DNA of 28,132 nt from Bacteroidota bacterium (GTDB lineage: Bacteria > Bacteroidota > Bacteroidia > Bacteroidales > Bacteroidaceae): contig JAEXAJ010000185.1 in NCBI GenBank assembly GCA_023458215.1, forward strand, positions 1-28,132. Reading direction: 5' to 3'. The translations under genes were made by a program, and so were the position numbers. Each line of letters starts with the position of its first letter. Within the stretch, counting starts at the first letter, position 1. This document shows positions 16,698 to 24,638 of this stretch, piece by piece. Under the pieces are notes generated by a model that worked only from the letters and a program-made list of their open reading frames with translations, did not search any database and had not been told where the DNA came from.

Positions 16698-17435
16698 ATG
16701 AATTATCCACAGGAACATATCAAGCCTTACGGCAAAGACGGGAAGAAGAGCGAACAAGTGGAAGAAATGTTTGATAACATTGCTCCTGCCTACGACAAGT
16801 TGAATCATACCCTCTCTATGGGGATTGACCGCAGCTGGCGCAGGAAGGCAATCAATGTACTTCGTCCTTTCCATCCGCGGAGCATCATGGATGTAGCTAC
16901 CGGCACCGGCGACTTCGCCATACTTGCGTGCCGCGAACTGCAACCCGATGCCTTGATAGGTACCGACATTTCGGAAGGTATGATGAATGTGGGACGTGAA
17001 AAAGCAAAACAGGCGCACCTCTCGGACAAGATTTCTTTTGCCCGGGAGGACTGCACCTCTCTCTCATTTGCCGATGAAAGTTTTGATGCTGTAACCGTAG
17101 CGTTCGGCATCCGTAATTTCGAAGGATTAGACAAGGGACTTTCTGAAATGTGCCGCGTACTAAAACCCGGCGGACATCTAGTCATTCTGGAACTCTCTAC
17201 TCCGGAGTATTTCCCGATGAAGCAGCTTTTTGCTATCTACTCCAAAGTCGTGATCCCTCTGATTGGCAAATGCATCTCAAAAGACAACAGCGCTTATACC
17301 TATCTGCCACAAAGCATCCGCGCCTGCCCCCAAGGTAAGGTGATGCAAGAAGTTATCCGAAAGGCAGGTTTCAGCGAAGTGCACTTCAAACTGTTGACTT
17401 TTGGAATATGTACCTTATATATAGCAGTCAAATAA
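16698..17435 (+). CDS. ubiE: Demethylmenaquinone methyltransferase (UbiE/MenG)
   Basis: This SAM-dependent methyltransferase performs the last step of menaquinone synthesis. The protein has 245 residues. [29 protein letters not shown] (21-49) is UbiE signature 1. [14 protein letters not shown] is the SAM-binding glycine loop, and [18 protein letters not shown] is signature 2. The C-terminal [13 protein letters not shown] is also characteristic. Bacteroides make menaquinone, so the MenG role is expected. It starts after a G-free leader from the purC/ubiE hairpin, and another such hairpin separates it from aroE. The three genes therefore share direction but may not share expression level. Confidence 0.95.
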   Translation: MNYPQEHIKPYGKDGKKSEQVEEMFDNIAPAYDKLNHTLSMGIDRSWRRKAINVLRPFHPRSIMDVATGTGDFAILACRELQPDALIGTDISEGMMNVGREKAKQAHLSDKISFAREDCTSLSFADESFDAVTVAFGIRNFEGLDKGLSEMCRVLKPGGHLVILELSTPEYFPMKQLFAIYSKVVIPLIGKCISKDNSAYTYLPQSIRACPQGKVMQEVIRKAGFSEVHFKLLTFGICTLYIAVK

Positions 17436-17451
17436 GATGTAAGATGAAGAG

Positions 17452-17547
17452 TGATAAGGTGATAAAGTGATGAGGTGATAACACAGTATTATCTTATCAT
17501 GGTATTATTCCAACATTTTATCACCTTATCACTTTATCACCTTATCA
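17452..17547 (+). repeat. Word-repeat hairpin between ubiE and aroE
   Basis: Arms 17452-17481 and 17518-17547 are 30 nt each with a single mismatch, made of GTGATAAG/GTGATAAA words and the complement CTTATCAC/TTTATCAC. The loop is 17482-17517. Further TTAATCATC/TTTATCATT copies run up to the aroE ATG (17567). Positions 17503-17568, 66 nt, have no G. Confidence 0.87.
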
Positions 17548-17566
17548 TTTAATCATCTTTATCATT

Positions 17567-18313
17567 ATGCAGAAATACGGTTTAATAGGCTATCCGCTGA
17601 AGCATTCGTTCTCCATCGGATATTTCAATGAGAAATTCAAGGCAGAGAATATTAATGCGGAATACGTAAACTTCGAAATCCCTCGCATCGAAGACTTTAT
17701 GGAAGTGATAGAAGAAAACCCTAATCTCTGCGGACTTAATGTGACCATACCTTATAAGGAACAAGTCATTCCTTATCTGGATGAACTTGACAAAGACACT
17801 GCCAAGATCGGTGCTGTCAATGTGATAAAAATTATTCGCCTTCCTAAAGGGAAAGTGAAACTGATTGGATGTAACTCTGATATCATCGGCTTTACACAAT
17901 CAATAGAACCTTTGTTGCAACCACACCACAAAAAAGCATTATTATTGGGTACCGGCGGAGCATCAAAAGCCGTATATTGGGGACTGAAAAATCTAGGGAT
18001 AGAAAGCACCTTTGTATCACGTACCAAAGATTACGACAAGTACTTGACATACCAAGAGCTGACTCCTGAAATCATGCAAGAGTACACAGTCATTGTGAAC
18101 TGTACTCCTGTAGGCATGTACCCGAAGGTCGATTTCTGCCCTAACATCCCTTACGAGTCACTGACTCCCAACCATTTGCTTTACGATTTGTTATATAATC
18201 CAAATGAAACTCTCTTTATGAAGAAAGGTGAAGCACAAGGAGCCGTAACCAAGAACGGACTGGAAATGCTGTTGCTGCAAGCCTTTGCTGCATGGGAAAT
18301 TTGGAATAGGTAA
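17567..18313 (+). CDS. aroE: Shikimate dehydrogenase
   Basis: AroE reduces 3-dehydroshikimate to shikimate with NADPH in aromatic amino acid synthesis. The protein has 248 residues, slightly short but normal for Bacteroidales. GYPLKHSFS (8-16) is the shikimate-binding loop, NVTIPYKEQV contains catalytic K64, and D105 (GCNSDIIGF) is its partner. LGTGGASKAVYWGLKNLGI is the dinucleotide loop. NCTPVGMYP and DLLYNPNETLFM, with the C-terminal GLEMLLLQA, complete the family. It is preceded by the long hairpin and a G-free leader and followed after one nucleotide by the alpha/beta hydrolase gene. Confidence 0.96.
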   Translation: MQKYGLIGYPLKHSFSIGYFNEKFKAENINAEYVNFEIPRIEDFMEVIEENPNLCGLNVTIPYKEQVIPYLDELDKDTAKIGAVNVIKIIRLPKGKVKLIGCNSDIIGFTQSIEPLLQPHHKKALLLGTGGASKAVYWGLKNLGIESTFVSRTKDYDKYLTYQELTPEIMQEYTVIVNCTPVGMYPKVDFCPNIPYESLTPNHLLYDLLYNPNETLFMKKGEAQGAVTKNGLEMLLLQAFAAWEIWNR

Positions 18314-18314
18314 C

Positions 18315-19328
18315 ATGAAGAAGATTTTAAAATATTCATTAATCAGTTTAGCTGTTCTCTGCACTATTCTGTTGTGTGGAGGCTACTACATGCTGGGGCA
18401 CGCACTAAGGCCTGACGACCTCACACGTGCCCGCAATCTTGAGACATCCTACGAATACATGTTTAATGAGTATCCCGAATTGAAGCCGTGGGTAGACAGC
18501 CTGCGTACAGCAGGTGCCTTACGCGATTTCTATTTAGAAAATGACCGGGGTGAGAGACTACACGCCCTCTACATTGAAGCTGCCCAATCTACCCGCAAGA
18601 CCGCAGTTATTGTACACGGTTACACCGACAATTCCATCCGTATGCTCAACATCGGTTATCTCTATAGTCGTCAACTGAAATATAATGTCCTGTTGCCCGA
18701 CCTCCACGGACATGGAATGAGCGAGGGTACAGAAATACAAATGGGCTGGCTGGACCGTCTCGACGTCTTGCAATGGACCGAAACAGCCGACGAACTCTTC
18801 GGCAGAAACAATGAAACCGTAACTGTAGGCGACAGTATCTATACCCGTAGCAGTGGCACGGAAATGGTAGTACACGGCATATCTATGGGGGCTGCTACCA
18901 CCATGATGATCTCCGGCGAAGTAGAACATGGCATTTATCAGCAACCTTTCATCAAGTGTTTTGTAGAAGACTGCGGCTACACCAGTGTATGGGATGAGTT
19001 CCGTGGCGAATTGAAAGCACAATACGGCCTGCCCGCCTTCCCCTTGCTGCATGTAGCAAGCTGGCTTTGCAAGCAAGAATACGAATGGGATTTCCGCGAA
19101 GCTTCCGCATTGAATCAAGTTAAGAAGTGCACGCTCCCCATGTTCTTCATCCATGGAGATGCCGATACGTATGTACCTACCTGGATGGTTTACAAACTTT
19201 ATGAGGCTAAACCCGAACCTAAGGAGTTATGGATTGTTCCCGGTGCAACACATGCTAAATCCTACAAAGATTATTCGCAGGAATACACAGAGCGAGTAAA
19301 GAATTTTGCGGGAAAGTATATTCATTGA
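18315..19328 (+). CDS. Membrane-anchored alpha/beta hydrolase
   Basis: The protein has 337 residues. An N-terminal hydrophobic helix (about 5-27, ILKYSLISLAVLCTILLCGGYY) anchors or exports it. The alpha/beta hydrolase core shows VIVHGYTDN (oxyanion region), LPDLHGHGMSEG, the nucleophile elbow HGISMGA with S190, HGDADTYVP with D284, and ATHAKS with H313. The triad Ser-Asp-His is complete, so it should be an active esterase or peptidase-type hydrolase; the substrate is unknown. The frame also opens at 18285 inside aroE, but ATG 18315, one nucleotide after the aroE stop, gives a proper signal/anchor and is preferred. Confidence 0.85.
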   Translation: MKKILKYSLISLAVLCTILLCGGYYMLGHALRPDDLTRARNLETSYEYMFNEYPELKPWVDSLRTAGALRDFYLENDRGERLHALYIEAAQSTRKTAVIVHGYTDNSIRMLNIGYLYSRQLKYNVLLPDLHGHGMSEGTEIQMGWLDRLDVLQWTETADELFGRNNETVTVGDSIYTRSSGTEMVVHGISMGAATTMMISGEVEHGIYQQPFIKCFVEDCGYTSVWDEFRGELKAQYGLPAFPLLHVASWLCKQEYEWDFREASALNQVKKCTLPMFFIHGDADTYVPTWMVYKLYEAKPEPKELWIVPGATHAKSYKDYSQEYTERVKNFAGKYIH

Positions 19329-19340
19329 TGTGATTTTCCG

Positions 19341-19348
19341 TATCTTCG
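19341..19348 (+). promoter_or_regulatory. Near-consensus -7 element for the TPM-lemA pair
   Basis: TATCTTCG differs from TAnnTTTG by one base and lies 19 nt before ATG 19368, in the 39-nt gap after the hydrolase gene. It is the only promoter-like element before this pair. Confidence 0.4.
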
Positions 19349-19367
19349 CCGCTACAAATACTATAGT

Positions 19368-20279
19368 ATGAGACGAATTATTTCTATAACATTTTTCTTA
19401 TGCCTACTTATTTCCTTGCAGGCACAAGAAGTTTATACCACCCGGAACATTCCCAAAGTACATCTTCAGGACAAGACGCGCTACGTCTGCAATCCTGCCG
19501 GCATCCTATCTGTAGCAGCATGCGACAGTATAGACCGCATGCTTTATGCATTGGAGCAACAAACCGGCATCGAAACGGTAGTTGCCGTTGTCCCGTCCAT
19601 CGGACAAGAAGATTGTTTCGACTTTGCACACCAACTTCTTAACGAATGGGGTGTGGGAAAGAAAGGCAAGAACAACGGTTTAGTGATCCTGCTGGTCACC
19701 GACCAACGGTGTATTCAGTTCTACACAGGTTATGGCTTGGAGGGCGATTTGCCCGACGCCATCTGTAAACGTATTCAGACTCGTGATATGATTCCATATC
19801 TGAAAGATGGCAACTGGAATGAAGGCATGGTAGCAGGAGTACGTGCCGTATGCGCCCGGCTGGACGGCAGTATGGTAAACGATACGGAAGAAGGAGACAA
19901 CCTCCCGATCGGTTCGATGCTTTTCGGACTTTTAGGCATTATCGCCGTAGCTTCGTTCTTTGGCATCCTTGCACAGCGCAAGGCTACCAAATGTCCTAAC
20001 TGTGGGCAGCACAAGTTGCAACGTAGCGGCAGTGTACTCGTTTCGCGCCGCAACGGAGTGAAGACTGAAGACGTAACATATACATGCCGTAACTGCGGCC
20101 ATCATGTCGTTAGGCGCCAGCAATCGTACGACGAAAATTATCGTGGCGGTGGTGGAGGCGGCCCTGTTATCTTCGGTGGTATGGGTGGCGGACGCGGCTT
20201 TGGAGGCGGTGGAGGCTTCGGTGGAGGAAGCTTCGGCGGAGGTATGGGCGGTGGCGGAGGTGCCGGCTCAAGGTTTTAA
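19368..20279 (+). CDS. TPM-domain membrane protein with zinc ribbon and Gly-rich tail
   Basis: The protein has 303 residues. A signal peptide (1-20) is followed by a TPM domain (about 30-165) with NPAGILSVAACDSIDRMLYALEQQTGIETVVAVVP and GKKGKNNGLVILLV. A membrane helix (about 183-205, LFGLLGIIAVASFFGILA) comes next. After it a four-Cys zinc ribbon (C209, C212, C240, C243; CPNC and CRNC) lies on the cytoplasmic side. The last 50 residues are mostly glycine. TPM proteins occur in photosystem repair and as YgcG-type envelope proteins, commonly paired with LemA as here. The function is not established; a role in membrane-protein quality control is a guess. Confidence 0.88.
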   Translation: MRRIISITFFLCLLISLQAQEVYTTRNIPKVHLQDKTRYVCNPAGILSVAACDSIDRMLYALEQQTGIETVVAVVPSIGQEDCFDFAHQLLNEWGVGKKGKNNGLVILLVTDQRCIQFYTGYGLEGDLPDAICKRIQTRDMIPYLKDGNWNEGMVAGVRAVCARLDGSMVNDTEEGDNLPIGSMLFGLLGIIAVASFFGILAQRKATKCPNCGQHKLQRSGSVLVSRRNGVKTEDVTYTCRNCGHHVVRRQQSYDENYRGGGGGGPVIFGGMGGGRGFGGGGGFGGGSFGGGMGGGGGAGSRF

Positions 20280-20356
20280 GCCTTCGTCGCCCTAAAGGAG
20301 AATGAGAATAGTCAGTATTTTATATGCATATATATTGTTTAACAGAGTATCCACTT

Positions 20357-20372
20357 CCCCCTCTTCAGGGGG
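20357..20372 (+). other. Small GC hairpin between the TPM gene and lemA
   Basis: CCCCC (20357-20361) pairs with GGGGG (20368-20372) over a 6-nt loop, 33 nt before the lemA ATG. There is no T-tract, so a processing or stability element is as likely as a terminator. The same gap holds a perfect TATATGCATATA palindrome at 20321-20332. Confidence 0.4.
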
Positions 20373-20404
20373 TTCAGGGGATCAAATAATTAAAGAAAAG
20401 AAGT

Positions 20405-20986
20405 ATGAAGAAATCAACCATTATTATCATTGTTGTTATAGCCCTCCTCGCTATTTGGGGGGTAACCGGTTATAACGGACTAGTCACGATGGACGAAAAC
20501 GTAAGCGGACAATGGTCGAACGTAGAAACCCAATATCAACGCCGTGCCGACCTTATTCCTAACCTTGTAAATACAGTAAAAGGATATGCCACTCATGAGC
20601 AATCTACTTTAGAGGGTGTAGTAGAAGCCCGAAGCAAAGCTACTCAAATCACAGTGGATGCTAATGACCTGACTCCCGAAAAGCTTGCTGAATACCAAAA
20701 AGCTCAGGGTGCCGTGACTTCTGCCCTCGGAAAATTGCTTGCTATCACCGAGAATTATCCTGACCTGAAAGCCAACCAAAACTTTCTCGAACTACAAGCC
20801 CAATTGGAAGGTACTGAAAACCGTATTAACGTGGCTCGTACCAACTTCAACAACGCTGCGAAAGACTTCAATACTGCCATCCGCCGCTTCCCGAAGAATA
20901 TACTTGCCAGTGTATTCGGTTTCGGCAAACGCGCTTACTTTGAAGCAGCCGAAGGTACGGAACAAGCTCCGCAGGTGCAGTTCTAA
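20405..20986 (+). CDS. lemA: LemA family membrane protein
   Basis: The protein has 193 residues, the usual length. An N-terminal hydrophobic helix (about 5-22, IIIIVVIALLAIWGVTGY) is followed by YNGLVTMDENVSGQWSNVETQYQRRADLIPNLVNTVKGYATHE, the LemA signature. A long helical region follows with GALGKLLAITENYPDLKANQNFLELQAQLEGTENRINVARTNFN. It ends FPKNILASVFGFGKRAYFEA. LemA proteins are membrane-tethered helical bundles of unknown function. It pairs with the TPM gene 125 nt upstream, a common arrangement. A strong two-way terminator hairpin lies just after the stop. Confidence 0.95.
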   Translation: MKKSTIIIIVVIALLAIWGVTGYNGLVTMDENVSGQWSNVETQYQRRADLIPNLVNTVKGYATHEQSTLEGVVEARSKATQITVDANDLTPEKLAEYQKAQGAVTSALGKLLAITENYPDLKANQNFLELQAQLEGTENRINVARTNFNNAAKDFNTAIRRFPKNILASVFGFGKRAYFEAAEGTEQAPQVQF

Positions 20987-21002
20987 TCAAGAACTGATCT
21001 AA

Positions 21003-21065
21003 AAATATAGTCCTTTCTTCTGTTGTAACTGATTATCAGCACAAAAAGAAGAGAGGACTATATTT
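21003..21065. terminator. Bidirectional terminator between lemA and the lipoprotein gene
   Basis: The arms 21003-21021 and 21047-21065 pair over 19 nt with one G-T wobble (12 perfect outer pairs, AAATATAGTCCT with AGGACTATATTT). The stem bases give A/T-rich tails on both strands. It sits between convergent genes ending at 20986 and 21073, so it can stop both. Confidence 0.8.
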
Positions 21066-21072
21066 ATCAATA

Positions 21073-22146
21073 CTATCTTATCCGTTCAGAGTTCATTGTA
21101 ATACACCAAGACATCCAATGATTATGATCGTCCACATTATTCAAACACTTCTCAAAAAGTAGCAATTCTTGCTTTTCTTTCTCAGTAAGTCCTTCAAGGC
21201 CTTTGCCCTTAGTATACATTTCTAACGCATAATAACGGTTAGGATTTGCTATACTCCACCCCAGTCTTTCACCGGCCCAATAAATCATTGGCAGCAAATT
21301 ACGTTCACCCCACATCCTGAATGGAGGTGTATAGGATTCGTTCGGTGTTCCTAGCCACATATCATAAAACATCTTGACTTGCTCCCCAGTAAATTCAAGA
21401 TACATACTGTTACTATACTCACCATACCAATATAGAACAGTCATCCATGGAGTAAAGTCTGTATTTCCTGCTCTACAAACTGAAATATCTACAGATGCAT
21501 CATCATGAAAAACGAATTGCATTGCCGATACTTCTTTAGCAATTCTGGCACTAATATGCTCTAATACTGTTTGAACAAAATCAGTAGCAGAATATGTGTG
21601 TCCGTCCCATTCAACCGGACCCGATGTACCTGCCTGCCAATACATGCAATTTTTATCAAAGCGGAAAATATAAGGTTTATCTATATCTAAATCACCATGT
21701 GCCTTATAACGGCATTGCAGATCTATTTTCGATTGTTTTTCAGTACTCTTCAAGTCTTCCAAGGAATGATTCATATAGATACCTTCAACTTGCAGTTCAT
21801 ACGAATAATTCTTCAATATGCCGGAAAAGCTTATTTCTGTTTCGCCAGGTATAACATCTACCAGCACCTCAACGCCATTATTCAACGGAATAGCATTGAA
21901 TAACTCTAATTTCAACTTAGTACTATCTCCTTCAACTGGCGATAATTCAAAACTAATATTGGATACTTCTTTACCATTCCATCCTACACTAATTCCTTCA
22001 CCATTATAATAAGATCCACAGATAGTCTGAGGATTTAAAAGTGTTGCTATATCTTCGTCTTTATTACAAGACACAATTAGTCCCATGAGAAGTAATAAGC
22101 TTGATATACCACAACATTTTTTTAGTTTCTGAAAATGCTGTTTCAT
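21073..22146 (-). CDS. Surface-type lipoprotein, possibly DUF4925-like
   Basis: The chosen start gives 357 residues. The lipoprotein signal ends LLLLMGLIVSC with C27, followed by NKDED. Basic-then-acidic residues right after the Cys match the Bacteroidetes lipoprotein surface-export signal. The N-terminal part looks beta-rich (GSYYNGEGISVGWNGKEVSNISFEL, then SFSGILKNYSYELQVEG), reminiscent of DUF4925 proteins; I am not sure of that family. The C-terminal half is Trp/Tyr-rich and helical. A frame from 22263 is longer, but the promoter (22173-22203) lies in it. The gene is clearly AT-richer than its neighbours and splits lemA from purM, suggesting accessory origin. No enzyme motif is seen. Confidence 0.6.
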   Translation of the reverse strand: MKQHFQKLKKCCGISSLLLLMGLIVSCNKDEDIATLLNPQTICGSYYNGEGISVGWNGKEVSNISFELSPVEGDSTKLKLELFNAIPLNNGVEVLVDVIPGETEISFSGILKNYSYELQVEGIYMNHSLEDLKSTEKQSKIDLQCRYKAHGDLDIDKPYIFRFDKNCMYWQAGTSGPVEWDGHTYSATDFVQTVLEHISARIAKEVSAMQFVFHDDASVDISVCRAGNTDFTPWMTVLYWYGEYSNSMYLEFTGEQVKMFYDMWLGTPNESYTPPFRMWGERNLLPMIYWAGERLGWSIANPNRYYALEMYTKGKGLEGLTEKEKQELLLFEKCLNNVDDHNHWMSWCITMNSERIR

Positions 22147-22172
22147 AATTAGATTGTATTGGTTTACACGTA

Positions 22173-22203
22173 CAAATATAATCATTCTATTCATTAAGAA
22201 CAA
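22173..22203 (-). promoter_or_regulatory. Promoter of the lipoprotein gene
   Basis: On the minus strand TTG (22201-22203) is followed after 20 nt by TATATTTG (22173-22180), a good match to the Bacteroides -33/-7 layout. The ATG at 22146 lies 26 nt beyond the -7 element. Confidence 0.7.
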
Positions 22204-22279
22204 TAAATAGGAAGCATAATATTTTAGAATGGATATGAAAGACAGACTGATTGTCAGCATCAAAAAGATGCCCGCTTAT

Positions 22280-22310
22280 TTTGTACTACCTATGGTTTAC
22301 ACTATCTTTG
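22280..22310 (+). promoter_or_regulatory. Consensus Bacteroides promoter of purM-prfA-pyrF
   Basis: TTTG (22280-22283), a 19-nt spacer and TATCTTTG (22303-22310) match the full -33/-7 consensus exactly. The purM ATG is 29 nt downstream. Confidence 0.8.
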
Positions 22311-22339
22311 CACTTTCAATTGAACTAACTTATTAACTC

Positions 22340-23509
22340 ATGAGTAATCAACGATACATGATGCGAGGCGTCAGCGCATCGAAAGAAGATGTGCATAACG
22401 CCATCAAGAACATCGACAAAGGCATTTTCCCGCAGGCTTTCTGCAAAATTATCCCTGACATTTTGGGCGGTGACCCGGAGTATTGCAACATTATGCATGC
22501 CGATGGTGCAGGAACCAAATCCAGTCTGGCATATATGTATTGGAAAGAAACCGGCGATCTGTCTGTTTGGAAAGGCATCGCACAGGATGCACTGATTATG
22601 AACATCGACGACCTGCTCTGTGTAGGTGCGGTGGATAACATTCTCGTATCTTCGACCATCGGACGCAATAAATTGTTGATTCCCGGTGAAGTAATTTCGG
22701 CCATCATCAACGGTACCGATGAGCTGCTGGCCGAACTCCGTGAAATGGGTGTGGGCGTATATGCTACCGGTGGTGAGACTGCCGATGTAGGCGACTTGGT
22801 GCGCACCATCATCGTAGACTCCACTGTGACTTGCCGCATGAAACGTTCAGATGTGATTGACAATGCCAATATTCGTCCGGGAGATGTCATCGTAGGTCTT
22901 TCGTCTTGCGGTCAAGCTACTTATGAAAAAGAATACAACGGCGGTATGGGCAGTAACGGTCTGACCTCGGCGCGCCACGACGTATTCTCCAAATATCTGG
23001 CAGAGAAATATCCCGAAAGTTATGACAAGGCTGTTCCCGAAGAGCTGGTTTACAGCGGTGCACTACGACTGACGGATGCCGTAGAAGGCAGTCCGCTGGA
23101 CGCAGGCAAACTGGTACTCTCGGCTACCCGCACGTATGCACCGGTAGTGAAGAAGTTGCTCGATGCACTTCGTCCCGAGATACACGGTATGGTACACTGC
23201 TCGGGTGGCGCGCAGACCAAAGTGTTGCACTTTATCGGAGATAACTGCCGCGTGATAAAAGATAACCTTTTCCCTGTTCCTCCCCTGTTCCGCACTATCA
23301 AAGAGCAGAGCAATACGGACTGGAGCGAGATGTACAAGGTATTCAATATGGGACATCGCCTCGAAGTCTACCTCTCGCCCGAACATGCGGAAGAAGTAAT
23401 CGCTATCTCAAAGAGTTTCAACATCGATGCGCAGATTGTGGGACGTATCGAAGAGAGCGATCAGAAAGAGTTGATTATCAAGAGTGAGTTCGGAGAATTC
23501 AGATATTAA
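22340..23509 (+). CDS. purM: Phosphoribosylformylglycinamidine cyclo-ligase (AIR synthase)
   Basis: PurM closes the imidazole ring of FGAM to AIR with ATP. The protein has 389 residues, longer than the roughly 345-residue E. coli form, as seen in Bacteroidales. IMHADGAGTKSSLAYMYWKETG (50-71) is the characteristic phosphate/ATP region. DALIMNIDDLLCVGA and GVYATGGETADVGDLVRTIIVDSTV are also family signatures, and the C-terminal part has MVHCSGGAQTKVLHF and VFNMGHRLEVYL. It leads a tight three-gene unit: prfA begins 3 nt after the stop and pyrF 13 nt after prfA. The promoter just upstream is a perfect consensus. Confidence 0.93.
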   Translation: MSNQRYMMRGVSASKEDVHNAIKNIDKGIFPQAFCKIIPDILGGDPEYCNIMHADGAGTKSSLAYMYWKETGDLSVWKGIAQDALIMNIDDLLCVGAVDNILVSSTIGRNKLLIPGEVISAIINGTDELLAELREMGVGVYATGGETADVGDLVRTIIVDSTVTCRMKRSDVIDNANIRPGDVIVGLSSCGQATYEKEYNGGMGSNGLTSARHDVFSKYLAEKYPESYDKAVPEELVYSGALRLTDAVEGSPLDAGKLVLSATRTYAPVVKKLLDALRPEIHGMVHCSGGAQTKVLHFIGDNCRVIKDNLFPVPPLFRTIKEQSNTDWSEMYKVFNMGHRLEVYLSPEHAEEVIAISKSFNIDAQIVGRIEESDQKELIIKSEFGEFRY

Positions 23510-23512
23510 TAT

Positions 23513-24625
23513 ATGGCAGAGAACAATACCATACTCGAAAAATTGGAAGGGCTCGTTGCCCGCTTCGAAGAAGTGTCGACACTGATTACCGACCCGGCAG
23601 TGATTGCTGACCAGAAGCGCTACGTCAAGCTAACCAAGGAATACAAAGAACTGGGCGACCTGATGAATGCCCGCAAGGAGTACATGCAAGTACTGGCCGG
23701 CATCGATGAAGCCAAGGAAATAATTGCCAATGAAACCGACCAGGAGATGCGCGACATGGCACGCGAAGAACTCGACCTCTGCCAGACCCGCCAGCCGGAG
23801 TTGGAAGAACAGATAAAGCTCCTGCTCGTCCCTGCCGATCCGCAGGACAGCCGTAATGCCATCCTCGAAATACGTGGAGGTACAGGTGGCGACGAAGCAG
23901 CTATCTTTGCCGGCGACCTCTTCCGCATGTACACCAAATATTGCGAAACTAAAGGTTGGAGAATGGAAATATCCAGCGCCAACGAAGGTAGTGCCGGCGG
24001 TTTCAAAGAAATCGTTTGCAGCATAACGGGTGATGGCGTATACGGTACAATGAAATACGAATCGGGCGTTCACCGCGTGCAGCGTGTTCCCGCCACCGAA
24101 ACTCAAGGACGTGTACACACTTCCGCCGCTTCCGTAGCTGTGCTGCCCGAAGCCGAAGAGTTCGACGTAGTTATCAACGAAGGCGAAATAAAATGGGATA
24201 CCTTCCGAAGCGGTGGCGCCGGCGGACAGAATGTAAACAAGGTAGAATCCGGCGTACGTTTGCGCTACAACTGGAAGAACCCCAATACCGGCGTGGTAGA
24301 AGAAATCCTTATAGAATGTACCGAAACCCGCGACCAGCCCAAGAACAAGGAACGCGCCCTCTCGCGCCTGCGCACCTTCATCTACGACAAGGAGCATCAG
24401 AAGTACATCGACGACATCGCCTCCAAGCGTAAGACCATGGTGAGCACGGGCGACCGTTCTGCCAAGATCCGCACCTACAACTATCCGCAGGGACGTATCA
24501 CGGATCATCGCATCAACTACACCATCTATAACCTCGCCGCCTTTATGGACGGTGATATACAAGACTGCATCGACCACCTGATTGTAGCAGAGAATGCAGA
24601 ACGACTGAAAGAAAGTGAACTCTAA
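23513..24625 (+). CDS. prfA: Peptide chain release factor 1
   Basis: RF1 ends translation at UAA and UAG codons. The protein has 370 residues. The catalytic GGQ is at 237-239 (SGGAGGQNVNKVESG). The codon-reading tripeptide PAT (193-195) sits in GVHRVQRVPATETQGRVHTSAASV, which marks RF1 rather than RF2 (SPF). The N-terminal helical domain (1-110) and EIRGGTGGDEAAIFAGDLFRMY are standard. It lies between purM and pyrF in a compact unit, so a translation factor is co-transcribed with nucleotide synthesis genes. A long open frame on the opposite strand (23630-24775) is a shadow. Confidence 0.97.
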   Translation: MAENNTILEKLEGLVARFEEVSTLITDPAVIADQKRYVKLTKEYKELGDLMNARKEYMQVLAGIDEAKEIIANETDQEMRDMAREELDLCQTRQPELEEQIKLLLVPADPQDSRNAILEIRGGTGGDEAAIFAGDLFRMYTKYCETKGWRMEISSANEGSAGGFKEIVCSITGDGVYGTMKYESGVHRVQRVPATETQGRVHTSAASVAVLPEAEEFDVVINEGEIKWDTFRSGGAGGQNVNKVESGVRLRYNWKNPNTGVVEEILIECTETRDQPKNKERALSRLRTFIYDKEHQKYIDDIASKRKTMVSTGDRSAKIRTYNYPQGRITDHRINYTIYNLAAFMDGDIQDCIDHLIVAENAERLKESEL

Positions 24626-24638
24626 AAGAAATTGAATT

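Noticed and set aside
11057..17547. Word-repeat hairpins as ordinary intrinsic terminators
   Set aside because: None is followed by a T-tract. They end right at the next start codon, and the arms are tandem words rather than GC-rich stems.
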